Source: Mangifera indica (lineage: Eukaryota > Streptophyta > Magnoliopsida > Sapindales > Anacardiaceae). Taken from it: a stretch of 64,000 bases of DNA. The DNA lies in assembly GCF_011075055.1 (NCBI RefSeq), contig NW_025401101.1, positions 434,001 to 498,000 on the forward strand, read 5' to 3'. Shown here piece after piece: positions 1-12,286 of the stretch; within the stretch, counting starts at the first letter, position 1, and each line of letters opens with the position of its first letter. Below the pieces are notes generated by a model that made no database searches, was not told the DNA's origin, and saw nothing but the letters and a program-made list of their open reading frames with translations. The position numbers were made by a program, and so were the translations under genes.

Positions 1-145
1 TATATATTTTTAGTATATAATTTTAATATATAGATAATATATTATTATATGATTGAATTTTACTTTCCCTTTAATTTAAAACCATCTAATCACATAAAAA
101 TATATTATCTATATATTTAAATTATACACTAAAAATGTATACACA
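1..145. repeat. Foldback MITE, left edge cut by window
   Basis: The first bases form an inverted repeat. The left arm (about 8-65) reads as the reverse complement of the right arm (about 75-140) with few differences, and the shared core includes TATATAGATAATATATT. No coding potential is seen. The size and AT-rich hairpin fit a short non-autonomous DNA transposon. The outer boundary and target-site duplication cannot be read because the window starts inside or next to the left terminus. Confidence 0.6.
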
Positions 146-1630
146 TATTTTTATTATTTCAATAAACTTTGTTTCCTAAGTTCTAAATTTAAACTACCCA
201 AATCTAGTACCCATAACCTATCCAACATTTGATAAAATAATATATTTCTAAAAAATCATTTTCTCATACGTATATTATATTTGTTAAAATTTTTTCTTAA
301 ATTGTTTTATAAAATTATTGAAAAGATAAAAAAATAATTAATTTAAATAACACATTACCCTCAAAATTTTATTGAATAGTTTTTGTATCCCTAATTGTAT
401 ATTAATTTCAATTAAAATAATTAAAAAATTCACTAGGTACTTGTATAAATGTGATGTGTTAATAATGTATAATTGAATATTTGACAGACAAATTAATTTT
501 TGAAAATATGAGGGGTGTTAAAAAAATTTGAGGAGTTTTAAAAGAATTCGAAAAAGTTTGGGTGTTTTAAAATTTTTCATCTTTAATATATCTTATAATA
601 GTTTAAAAAATGATTGTAACACTCCCTAAAATAAAACAAAATATAATAAATTAGAGGTGTGAATATTATATTACAAACTATTATGAGTGTAATTATACTT
701 TCAAACTACATGAGCTGAATATGATAATTTCTTTTAAAAAAGGGAAAATTCTCTTTGCCCCAAGTAAGTTTTAGAAAAGGACATTGACACCCTATAATAT
801 TGTTCAAAGTTTTTTCTAGGTGAGGTTTTATTGTAATATTTCAAATCTTGAAGATAATATGATAGCTATTTACGTCCATATTATACTATTTGGATAAAAT
901 TTTATATATATATATGTCTTTTGATTATTAAAACTAACTAAAGACTTTGACAGATAGGTGAAAAATAATTTCAACCTTAAAAGTTGAGAATATGTTATTT
1001 TATCAAATCTTTGATGGAAAATAATCATTTGTCATTTGATAAATTAAGATTTAGTAGATATTGATGTTAGTTGAACAATTAACTAGAGTTAACCATCATC
1101 AATCATAGCTGATTGACGTGACCAATTATTGATATATGTTTAATTAGTGTTACCCGATGTTTAAGCATATGTGGACCGGTATTGATTGACTTTTTGTTTA
1201 CTATTGACCACTGTTAACAGTTTATTGATCGATGTTGATCATATTAGACTAATGTTAATTACCATCGATCGATATTGACCAAATATTATTATAGTTAAAC
1301 TATAAATAAATAAATAAATTTAAAATTTTGAATTAAATTTATTTCTATTTATGTAATTAATTTTTATTAATATTTGGATAATTAGTGTTTTCAACTTTTA
1401 TATAAAAATTAATAATAATTTTTAATTTATATAGAATATTTTTATAGCGAGGATACTTTTGTCCATAGTGGATTTAATTATGTCAACGTTTAATCATATA
1501 AGTAAACAATAGAATTATAATGCATTCATTCTTGATTCATTATTCGAGTGCACGTATATACATATATATATCAATTTATATTTTCTTTTTCATTTTAATA
1601 GAATTTCAATAAAAAGATTGAAAGAATTTG
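146..1630. other. AT-rich intergenic sequence, no gene seen
   Basis: This is about 1.5 kb of very AT-rich sequence with no open frame of interest and no recognisable transposon protein. Around 1080-1270 there are repeated TTGAC/TTGATC-type motifs (GATTGACC, CGATCGATATTGACC), but no clear unit length was found. Confidence 0.5.
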
Positions 1631-4195
1631 GTAACATATACACAAGAACCAACATGCATGTAACATATGTACAAGAATCAATGAATACAAGTATGTTAGA
1701 TTTTTATCTACTCCAAATTTAAATATTTGATAAAGAATGATGAAGGATAGTAAACCTGGCAATTTATGTCATCAGATCATATTCGTATCGTGTTAGTTTA
1801 GGTTTCATATAAGAGACCTTCAACTCTAACTCGACCTAATTTAAAATCGTGTTAAAGTTTTTTAATGGTAAGCCAACCCTTTAATATAAGAAATAACTTG
1901 ATCCGACTCAAATTGACTTGAAATTATCTCTTATTTTCACTCTTAAAAGTGTTTTTATCGTATTAATTTCTTCATAAAATTATTCCAACTATTATTAATA
2001 AAACACATAATATAACATTTTGTTTTATTGACAAGTGATCTAAAAAATTTACATAATAAAACTTTTAAAACACGTCAATGATTTGACTAACTAAATCAAT
2101 TTCTTATTATTTAATAATAAGATAAAATATTTAAATAAAAATAAAAAATAATAATTATATAAAGATACAACTATATAAAATCTGTAAATATTTCAAATTC
2201 TTACTATAAAGATACAATATATAATTATAATATGAGTAAAATCTTTAAAATAGGTCTATAATCTAACTAACAAAATTAAATTCTTATTACTTAATAATAC
2301 AATAAACCATTTAAATAAAAATAAATAATAATATGAGTAACTATAATTATATAAATATACAACTATATACAATCTATAAAAATTTCAACTGTTGTTGATA
2401 TTGTTTTTCAATATTTCAATAATTTATTCTTAATAAATTCTATGAAAGTAACATTTTCTTAAAATATTCTCGTCAATTTGTGTCATATCGTGTCAGGTTA
2501 CTTTCGTATAAATCTTAATACTATCCGATTTAATTTCAAGTTGTGTTAGGTTGATCCAAAATAAATTTTGTGTTAAAAAACTCAACCTTAATCCAATATT
2601 TTTCGTATTGTGTTGTGTCTGATAAATGAATCGTATTGAAAATTGCTAGCTTTAAAGGATAGTTTCACACTCATGTAACATATACACAAAAAGCAATGAA
2701 TACAAGCATGTTAGATTTTTACTTACTCCAAGATTGAATATTTGATGAAAGATGATGAAGGATAGCTTTACACTTGTCAAGCCTCTAAAGAAATCCACTG
2801 AACCAAGCAAAAAACACCTTGGTCAAATGCTTAGAAAGAAAGAGGAGAGAAAGTTTTTAGAGAGATAAGTGATTTTAATTCAAATGAATATCTAATACAT
2901 GGAATGAACTAAAATGCATATATTTTTATTAGTGGTTTAGTTAGCAATTTAATAATTGTTGCATGGTCCTTGCAAAATCTCAATTTCAACAATGACTGTG
3001 CATGTATATCACATATATATAGTAGCCACTTTAATGTATCTCACAAACATTTTAACTTTTAAAGCGTTATTTTTATACCTATATAATAACTTTATATGAT
3101 GTTATCTTTATTATCCTTCAGAATGTGTTAATCATTCCTGGATAATCAATCATTTCTCTTTAAAATGTTTGGTTTACTGGTATGAACCTTTACATTCACC
3201 GTGACATAGCTATGAACCCTTTTCTGACAATCCGAAAACCATGTCCTTAAACTAAACGACTATAGTAAATATTTAACAATATGTCATAGTCCTTAAACCA
3301 TGATGAAGAAACACTCCATTAAACCAATTCCTTTAATCATACATTCCGTGCAGGTAAGATCCTTCTGTTATCCAATCCTAATCGAGTTTGGGATGATTCG
3401 TCAAAATCCTAATCTCGATACTTTAAGAATCATCAATTGATATATTTGGAACATGTAATCATAAAAATTCTTTTTATGACTTATATTATATTATGGTAAG
3501 AGATTTTGGTTTTCAATATTTATCGACATTCATTTAGGAACTCGAAACTAGATTAATGCCAAGTCAATGGATACTCTAAATCCAATAAATCCGAGTCAAT
3601 GGATCCCTTCTTGATTACCATTTGTCTCTACATATAAATAACGTATGACCAACATGGCCTTTTATACAGAATATGACTATCCCTATATTTATACATCATA
3701 TGAACCACACATATCTGTATCAGATCCGACCATAATATCTTAGGTTAAAGGATTACTTCGTACACTAATACAATCATACGATGAGTTATTGAATATGTTT
3801 CAATGACTATGTGACTTATCATTATTAGTTATATTTGAAAAATGGTTCACTAACTGTTAATTCATACCAATGCTCTAATAACATAACCATCATCGTCACT
3901 CATACTAATATCATCTCATGATATTCAACGAAGACATTGAGTAGTCTACTATATGATATTATTGTCCAACTATTATCTCTCCGTAGTAAACAATTCAATA
4001 ATTCAATTTTACTTATTAAGTGAATTATCTAGACAGTTCATATACATATTTTATATTAAATCAAATAAAAGAAGTAGTTTATGTATATAAATAAAAGAAC
4101 GTTTTCTTTTATTAATAGATCATAATTACTAATATACAAGATGAAATGCCTTAAAACTGATAACACGAATGGTTTCTAAGGCATACAATAACTAA
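1631..4195 (-). mobile_element. Long copia 3' LTR, interrupted by a MITE
   Basis: This non-coding stretch directly follows, on the minus strand, the 3' end of a copia pol fragment (4196-5095), which is the position expected for a 3' LTR. Much of it (about 2700-3800) is recognisably similar to 30500-31690, where the matching stretch is followed by a primer-binding-site-like sequence. The two copies therefore support each other as LTRs of one family. A roughly 120-bp segment occurs twice (1632-1750 and 2663-2776), partly as an older tandem duplication. The 904-bp hAT-like element at 1751-2654 sits between those copies. Exact LTR ends are uncertain. Confidence 0.55.
1751..2654. mobile_element. 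hAT-like non-autonomous element with 8-bp TSD
   Basis: The element is flanked by a perfect 8-bp direct repeat AAGGATAG (1743-1750 and 2655-2662). Its termini are inverted repeats: TAAACCTGGCAATTT at the left, and TAAAGCTAGCAATTT when the right end is read in reverse complement (13 of 15 match). An 8-bp duplication is the hallmark of hAT transposition. The interior (904 bp total) is AT-rich with GTGTCAGGTT/GTGTTAGGTT-like subterminal motifs in both orientations and encodes no transposase, so it is a MITE-like derivative. Family assignment rests on TSD length and TIR shape. Confidence 0.75.
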
Positions 4196-5095
4196 ACTCC
4201 TACTTGCACTAAATTCATTCATTATTTTATCTCATAACCATCTTCTTGAGATAATAGTCCAGCTGCTTCAATGTCATCGCTTTAGTCAGTGTGTTAGCAA
4301 AATTCTCTGTTGTCAGTGTATTTTGTATCAATATCTCTCTAGTTCCAATGAATTTTAATGCACCCTTGATTCCTTTGCCTATGCAATAACATTAGTATTT
4401 TCACAGGATATTGGGTTATCGAATAAGCCATGTTTGAAACTATACTAAGTTCATATACAAACTTGCGTATCCATATAGCTTCTTTTGCCACGTTTAAAGC
4501 AGCAATATCTTCAACCTCTATAGCGGAGTAAGTTCTGGCTGACTGTTTGGAACTCTTTTAACTAACTGCACCTCTATTACATATAAAAATGAACTTTGAT
4601 GTAGACTTTTTATCATCAAGGTCTAATTGAAAATTAGAATCTAAGTATCCTTACATGTTTAATTACAAACATCCATAACTTAGAATTAGATCTTTAGTTC
4701 TTCTTAAATACTTAAGGATTGATTTTACAGTTAACCAATGTTTTTCCCTAGATTGCCCTAATATATGCTTGTAACACTTGTTGTATAAGTTGTATCAAGG
4801 CTTGTATATAACATTGCATACATAACACCTACAACTAAAGCATAAGGCAAATTATGCATCCGTTATCACTCTTCATTGCTTTTTGGACCCATGTCTTTAG
4901 AAAAGTGCAAAAATCCTCTTTTTGAATTTTCCATGCCAAACCTCTTTAAGAAATTTTTATGTACAATTTCTAAGATAATCTGATGATCTCTTTTGTTTTA
5001 TCTTTATAGATACGAATTCCAAGGGCATTTGTAATATTTCCTAAATCTTTTATTGAAAAGGTTTTGGATAATTAGATCTTAACCTCATTCATCAT
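4196..5095 (-). pseudogene. Ty1/copia pol remnant (RT end, RNase H)
   Basis: Read on the minus strand in shifting frames, this stretch gives copia polyprotein landmarks in the correct order. First is a reverse-transcriptase tail reading KDLGNITNALGIRIYKDK (about 5060-4995). Next is the RNase H piece with AKEAIWIRKFVYEL (about 4500-4450) and CENTNVIA (about 4410-4380, the family's YCDN-type motif). Last is the C-terminal NFANTLTKAMTLKQLDYYL (about 4300-4250). Several stops and frameshifts make it non-functional. The 3' LTR follows below 4195. A plus-oriented LTR of another family abuts its upstream end at 5099. Confidence 0.75.
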
Positions 5096-5098
5096 GTC

Positions 5099-6130
5099 TA
5101 TTAGGGTAAGTGCCCTAGAGTCAATCGAGTTTGACATTTATAGATGTAGTTATATATTAATAATTAATAAAGGATTTATTGTTATTCAATTAATATGTTT
5201 TCTATTTTTTTTTTATCATAAAAATAATGTCTTTAGAATGATAGAACTATGACGAGGGAATTAGATGATTAATCGTGGGAATCCTATGTACACTTTTAGT
5301 GGTCATTCTAAAAATGTTCGTAATCTTGACATTATAATGAACAAGGGCACATGTAATGATGATGAGATTATAATAGCATTGAGCAACCCCACCAAAAACG
5401 ATGACAATTTTCACATGTCAAAGTTGTTACAGATAGTTTAGTATAACACATGAGTGCATATTATAGACATATTCATCAAACTGACATGACCAGAGAATAT
5501 CCATATGGATGGTTACTCTAATGTCTATGGAATAAATCCTTTAAACACTGTGGGTATTTGTAATCCTTTGACTTGAGGTTGCTAGACCGTCTTATGTAAG
5601 GGTCAGTATGGTTTGATGATATCTAATATGCTATCGTAATTGGGTAACTATAAAGGTAGTAATTGATCATATTGTGAGATATATGATGGATATAGTTGAT
5701 CAATAAAAGATTCTTCACTCTTGAGCATAAGGAAAGATATTTCACATGAGAATACTAAATGACATTTATGACAACTTGAATTTGTGGCCATAGTAGGATA
5801 AGATTGTAGCCTAATTTGTGTTAGTCATTGATGTGTATCAGTTCATACCAAGGAATCACTAAGATATAAATATTCTTATGTCTCAATCTTGAGAGATATT
5901 AGTTAATGAAAAGATTGAATTGCATATAATTATATGTTGTAAAAGCTTAAGAGATATTTATTGACACTTTGTTACCCAGGTGGTCATGATGTTTTGCTAT
6001 AGGTTAATCTTAGTCTATGTCTAGATTCACTTTGAATCGAAACACTACTACTTTGATAATGAGCTTATAGATTAGATGCATATAGGACTTGAATCAAACC
6101 TAGAGGAGTGGACTGTTTGTTAATAATTCT
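5099..6130 (+). mobile_element. Long LTR of copia family 1 (copy A, probably solo)
   Basis: This is copy A of a long LTR that recurs in this window at 8420-9870 (minus), 37113-38440 (plus), 38490-38998 (minus), 54692-55555 (plus) and 57979-58125 (plus). Copies begin TRTTAGGGTA and continue with GCCCTAGAGTCAAT-like sequence. They also share an AATTAATAAAGGATTTA block and an ACAAGGGCACATGTAATGAT block. No protein is encoded. Here no internal region is attached on either side (the pol upstream is on the opposite strand), so a solo LTR is likely. The 3' boundary is approximate. Confidence 0.6.
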
Positions 6131-6149
6131 AATGTTTATGAAAGAGATA

Positions 6150-8400
6150 ATGTAACACTCATTTCCAGATTTATACCCTTGATGGGAATATACCAAAAGA
6201 TATATGCACAACTAAACTATTTGAAAACTTTAATGTATGATCATAATTATAAAACATGCAAAAAGGTGAGAGATGAAAAAATAAATACTTCATTAATAAA
6301 AGTTCATAAAATAATAATAAGTATATGGGAAATCCCTATATGAAATAAATGCATAAAGTATAAATAACGGTTGTGTTTGGAATGTTAATAAAATAGATTG
6401 ATAATCTGGAAACTAAATTGAAATAACATAATTGCTCATTTTCCTCACACAACTATCCATTGGATCCCCTGTCCACCATGCTACTCACATTTACCTGTAA
6501 AACATATGAAAGGAAACACATGAGTAAAACTTAATAAGTGGTGACCTCTTGGCACCCAAAACTAATATGAATAAACTAATGTTAAAATTTGCATTCCATC
6601 TGTAAATTGAATATGGTCACACTATAGGACTTTAATGCCCTGATATGGATCATCTATGGAAGTTGTAAAGACTTAAATTGAAATCAACACATATGATGCC
6701 CTGGTGAAAGCTACGGTTGTGCCTTGCTTATATGTCAAACAGCCTATCGAGCTAACTAACTGAAATACCCTGATCATACGAAAAAATCTCTGATAACAGC
6801 TTTTTTTCTTATTATATAAGTTGATTGAAATTACTGACTAACCATCTTGAGATGACCCTTATCTTAGGTATATATGTGGTGTATCCTACTGATTATGTGA
6901 AGAATATCTAAATTCATATCTTTACCATGCACACCTGAATTAAAATGGGTGGCTATGCATCTTAGTGCCACGTGTATGATGCGTCTCATGGGTATTTGAC
7001 CCTATCACTTTCACAATTATCTTCACTTACACACATAGTTGGTAAGTATCTAAATCTGTGACACTAGCTCTAAGGTTACTAACTTTTAACTAGGATTCAA
7101 CTATTTCCAAGCTTGTGTTATCGTCCACATAGTTGAACACTTAATCTATGCCTTTCTTGAATTCCTTATCTTTTGATGGCTCATTATTCTTCTTGTTTAA
7201 CTTTCCCTTTCTGTGCACATAACCTAAGGGTATGATTGTCTTTTTCCTTTGATTAGGGGTACACAATCGTGTGCTTTTCCATCCACACTCGTGTGCCTTA
7301 TAACCTATATACATAGGCATATGACACTTAACACATGATTGTGCATAAAACAAATGCACATGGGGAGTTAACTTGGACACCTCATGCACATAGGTCCACA
7401 TGTACTTGCCACATGTCTTTTACTACACGTCGTCCACTTCTGAGAATCCATACACCACATATGTCCTGTACCACATAACCATGCATATCTTTTCTCAAAA
7501 TAAACATAAGATTCTCAAACTTTCAAAATTCTTAGAATGACACATAGGCGTGTATGAGACCATACATAATCATGTGGCATAATATAGAAATTACATCCTA
7601 AGGGTTTCTACATTACATAAATGTACATGAGCACTATAACCATAGCAACCAATTCCGACCATATCTTTAAAGAACCCTAAACAAGTATATACATCGGAAA
7701 ACATGCATTACAACCTATATACGATCACTTCTGGGCATTATTACGGTTCAAGCCAAAATGCATAATATTCATACCACAATCATGTTGATAAGATTCTTGG
7801 ATGTATATGCATAAATCAAACAGTCTCTTCCACACTTGATCCACTAAAATCCATCACACACATGCAAGAACATATGCACATATTACTGTTCATATGCATA
7901 TAAACTCTAATTTCATCAATTCCATACAATCAAGATGATAGACAATCATATGGCTCATCACAATTGCATATTAAATCAAACATGTCATATAAATCATCAC
8001 TATTATATCTAAACTATAAGGTTTTAGTACACTGTTAATCAATAGCACAATGGAATTAAAATTTTTTAAAAATTATCAAAGATCCTAAAACCCATTTAGG
8101 ATACCAGTTTTAATTCATAGATTTATGAATATGTTAAACACACATAAGGTGTTTAGAAATTATATCTACGTTGTTGGCCCTTTCAAGACTTCACATGACT
8201 ATGTAAAGATCATTATCCAACTTTCTTGAGGCAGCGCCTTGGTATCCCCATAGAGCACGAATGGGAGATGATCCAAAAAGAAGGTTACTAAGGCTTCTGT
8301 TGTTTAGATCTTGGGAATTGGATCACGACAAAGTGAGAGGAAGGTCACGACAATGGAAGCTTGCATCAGAAAGGTTCTAGGTGTGAAGATATGTGTTTGG
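6150..8400. mobile_element. Decayed repeat, possibly a gypsy-type LTR
   Basis: This non-coding stretch starts TGTAACACTC, a common start of plant Ty3/gypsy LTRs. It contains clusters of imperfect CACACRNTCGTGTG-like words (7255-7400), which are frequent in such LTRs. There is one 86-codon minus-strand open frame (7141-7401), but it shows no domain and is probably fortuitous. No pol or gag motif and no target duplication were found, so the assignment is tentative. Confidence 0.3.
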
Positions 8401-8419
8401 GATGTATGTGTTGGCTTAT

Positions 8420-9870
8420 TGTAAAAAAAATTTTCACTCAAACTAAACACTTTTATTTATAAGGTGTACATGAATCCTAAGTTAGTTAAGATTCTAACTA
8501 ATTAAGTGATAAGGTGTCCAAGAGTTATTATTAAATTAAGAAATTTAATTTATTGAAAGTTTTAATGTATAAGAATCCTAATGAAATTAGGATTCCAACT
8601 TAACCTAAACTTTCTATCAAACAAAGACTCTGAAGAATCCTAATTTAATTAAAACACATTACCTATGAGTTAACTCATCTAATTGACTCGCATCCATCAT
8701 TTAACCTTACTTAGTTGGACTCCTAAGTGGGTCCAACCGAAACCATGCAATGTATTTGCACGATGCCACATAGCATCGTACACACGAAATGATTCCAGTC
8801 AAAACACATCTATACGTTTCTCTCTTTCCATGATTATAGATTATTGTCAAACGATTGTCTCTTGGTTTGTATTAACCCTTTAATACGTGTGACCTATAAG
8901 CTCTTTATTAAACTAGTAGTATTTAAATTCATATCAATTCCAAATACAGACCAAGATTGGTTTTTAGCAAAGCGTCATAGTTACCCAGATGATAAAGTGT
9001 CAGCGAATATCTCTATAAGCTTTTACAATATCACAGTTATGTACAATTCCATCATTTCCTTAACCGATATCTCTCGAGACTGAGACATAGAAGTCTATTA
9101 TCTCAGTAGTTCCTTGATATAAGCTGATATATATTAATGACTTATATGGATTAGATTACAATCTTATCCTTTTGTGGCCTCACATTTAAGTAGTCATGAT
9201 TGTCTTTCAGCATTCGCATATGAGATATCTTTACTTGTGCTCAAGAGTGACGAATTCTTTATTGATCAATATAGCCTTCATGCATCTTATGATATGGTCA
9301 GTCAATACTTTTATGATACCATTATTACAACAATATGTTGGATAGTGTCACACTATACAAATCCTTACACAAGACGGTCTAACAACCTTAAGTTAAAAGA
9401 TCATATGCACTCATGGTGTTTAGAAGATTTGTTCCATAGACATTGGAGCAACTATCCATATAAATATCTTCTAGTAGGGTTAGTCTAAAGAACATGTATA
9501 CAATGTGCACCCATGTGTTACACATGCCATCAACAACTAGCTTTGACACATGAGAATTTTTGCCGCCTTTTGGTGAGGTCGCTTAACATTATGATAATCC
9601 CGTCAACATTATATATGCACTTGGTTATTGTAATGTCAAGATTATGGATATTTCTAGAATAACCTCTTATTGTGTGCATAGGGCTTACATGATCAGTCGT
9701 TTAATCCTTTTGTCATAGTTTTACTATTCTAAAAGTATGTTATTCGCACAATCATATAATAGACAAACATATGAACTAAATAACTACAAATTCTCTTATT
9801 AATATATGAATAAATATTTTTGAATTAATTAATTAATCAGTCAACTAATCAATTAACAATTAGAGACTTT
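8420..9870 (-). mobile_element. Long LTR of copia family 1 (copy C, reverse)
   Basis: Reverse-oriented copy of the LTR at 5099 and 37113. The block around 9410-9660 is the complement of the ACAAGGGCACATGTAATG and GGTTGCTCTAGTGTCTATGG regions of those copies. On the minus strand a TATAAATA sequence at about 8453-8460 lies where a promoter or U3/R boundary might be. The several plus-strand open frames of 66-104 codons (8683-9488) have no counterpart in the other copies and are taken as chance. Confidence 0.6.
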
Positions 9871-10900
9871 ATCACCGAAGAATATAATTCTCAAATGGCT
9901 TCATCTAGGGATTTCTCTCGTCTGCTACCTACACATGTTTGGAAACACCTCAACATCAACTAAATCCACCCAATTATATAGGGTGTCTATTATCTCATAT
10001 ATCCAAAACTGCAATGTCAACATCAATGTTTAAATTCCATCAATGATAACCGTAATTAATATTTTTTTTCTAGCAATCAATAAAAATTAGTCATAATTAT
10101 ACACTTACTTGGAATGCGATTGAAAACTTGTAGATATTGTATTATGCAAATCTTTTATCTAACTACAGCATATCTTTTCAGTCATTTGACACATGGATTA
10201 GTAGGTCATATCCCATACCTGTACATCTCACAGGTAAGAATTGAATCCGTCTAAGTGATCAATCAATTGGAGATACTCCAAAGATACCTTTTTTGGTTTG
10301 TTGTTCTCTAGTAACACTATATGACGACAATACAAAAGGGTCAATTCAACTGCATTGATATCATCATCCCCCCATGACCTCGTTGCAAAAACTCACTCCA
10401 AATCTTTGTATTTCACCTTCTGACTTCTTTGGAAATGGTGTTATGAATCCTATCTCTGACACCTTATGAAATATATATCCCTATCCCAGTAGACTAACTG
10501 AAGTGTTACCTAGTAATAAGTGTAAACTCGAATAGGTTGAACCTCATGCTAACCTCATTAATCTATAACCAAAGCTGATTTCTCAAATCACCTCGATACA
10601 ACTGTGGTAACAAGAAAGAGTGTACCAACACTCCACTGAATCTCGTGTCTCGAAAGTGAAGGAAATGCCCAACTGTTGTTGTGTCAATGTGAATTTTATC
10701 TTGGATATATAGTATTTTGTTGCACGTGCAATGTCACCTATACCTAGAAATGTCACGCCATGTTAAGGATTCTTAATTCTCCCCTTGGGTCCTTATGTTT
10801 TATTTTTTGGAAAACTTTTAGTAAAAAAAAATTATTATCACAACAAATTTGATAAGAATTTCAGAAATACAGACATAAAATTTGAAATCAATATGAAATG
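9871..10900. other. Intergenic, nothing recognised
   Basis: About 1 kb without open frames of note, RNA genes or clear repeats. It has a slightly higher GC content than its surroundings, so it could be old transposon sequence, but no motif supports this. Confidence 0.4.
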
Positions 10901-10944
10901 CATATCTATAATCTATCAATTTATATAATAATTTGAAAAAAAAT

Positions 10945-11345
10945 AAACCTCAAATTTGAATCCTACATGTCAAAAAACCCTTGGAATGGAAAAAATTGAA
11001 AAAACAAATTTGAAATTAAAAAACTACACATAAACAAACCCTTGGAATAGGAAAAATTTTTACAATACTTAAAATTCAAAAACTACATATCAAAAAACCT
11101 TTATAATGGAAAAAATTTTAAAAATGAACCTAAAATTTGAAAACTACATGCTAAAAAACTTTAGAATAGGAAAAACAAAAAATCAAACTTAAAATTTGAA
11201 AACTATACGTTAAAAAACTCTAGATTGGGAAAAATTGAAAAAATTGACTTAAAATTTAAAAATTACATGTCAAAATACCCTAAAACAAAAAGATGATATA
11301 AAATTTGAAAACTACACATGAAAAAACCATAGAATAGAAAAAATA
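10945..11345. repeat. Tandem minisatellite, about 60-bp unit, 7 copies
   Basis: A degenerate unit recurs, built from CTACATGTCAAAAAACCC, then TTGGAATGGAAAAAATTGA, then a link like CTTAAAATTTGAAAA. The CTACAT-type anchor appears near 10963, 11024, 11081, 11142, 11202, 11262 and 11310, giving spacings of 57-61 bp for six copies and a shorter last one. Copies differ by substitutions and small indels, so the array is not young. It lies about 0.9 kb inside a possible CACTA terminus. Confidence 0.8.
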
Positions 11346-12266
11346 TTAATTTGCCCTTGAAATCGTGATTTGTCTCCTTAAATATTAATACTGTTTAAAA
11401 ACTTATAATTTTCCCCCTCCCCTGAGTTCTCTAAGTTTTACTGTTTAAAATTTAAAAATTTTTCCCTATCCTATGAACTTTTCCAAGGTTTCTCAAAATG
11501 GTTATTTTTTAGGAAATTGGAATTTCCCTCTTCCCTTTGAGATTACCTAAGACCTCGCTCCACCCAAGGGGAAGATTATCCACCTCGTGGACCTCAAAAT
11601 TCCCTGAGGTGGAGCACTAACCCTTAAAATACATATTTTCCGACCAAAATTTCATTTTTCTAAGTAGTATTTCAACGAAAAACAAATCTACACTTACTTT
11701 AACACAATATCCCTCAATCAATTTATCAAAAAAAAAAACAAGAATTGACCCACAAAATCAAATGTTCAAAACTGAAAATTCTAACTAAAAACATCTAAAA
11801 TCTTCATTCAATCGATAAAATTTTAATACCAAAATGATTAAAACATGAAAAGGGACGATATACTAACCTCTTTTGTCATTTTCATTATCGAAAAACTAGA
11901 AAAACCATTAGAGAAAAGTCAATCTGATGCACCTTGTGGAAGCTCCATGAGAAAAGAAAATTTTACCCGAATTTGAATAGTGATTTCAAGGAAATCATGC
12001 ATTCATTTTATTTCTTTATATAAGGACGTTTTCATCAATTCACATAACTTTAGTATTTTTGCTTTGTATTGATAAAGATGGGTATTTTTGTTTTTTTTTT
12101 ATGGGTATTTAAGTTAATTTCCCTAAAAGAAATGCCACTTAATATTTTTATAATGTCAATTATTTAAAATGCCACAATATGTCATTAATTTTTTGACTTC
12201 TCATGATTTCTAGTGGTATTTAGTGGTATTTTATCAAATATCACAAAAAAAAAAAAAACCACCAAA
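11346..12266. other. AT-rich, possible interior of a CACTA-like element
   Basis: No gene was seen. A GC-richer palindromic patch at about 11545-11620 contains CTCCACCC and the near-complementary GAGGTGGAG. From 12120 to 12240 the words AAATGCCAC and, in reverse orientation, AGTGGTATTT recur. This resembles the short subterminal repeats that CACTA transposases bind. Confidence 0.35.
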
Positions 12267-12285
12267 TACTCTTTTTGTTGTAGTG
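12267..12285. mobile_element. CACTA-type terminal inverted repeat (one end)
   Basis: The sequence ends TTTTTGTTGTAGTG at 12285. Its reverse complement begins CACTACAACAAAAAGAG, the canonical start of CACTA/EnSpm elements. The copia pol reading frame begins immediately after it, which makes this a sharp junction. The opposite terminus was not found in the preceding 2.4 kb, so only one end is claimed. Confidence 0.5.
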
Positions 12286-12286
12286 A

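Noticed and set aside
1080..1270. Repeated TTGAC and GATCGATATTGACC words suggesting WRKY sites or a tandem array
   Set aside because: Spacing is irregular and no gene is near.
7141..7401. 86-codon minus-strand frame
   Set aside because: No domain, inside repeat-like sequence with recurring CATGTG/CACATG words.
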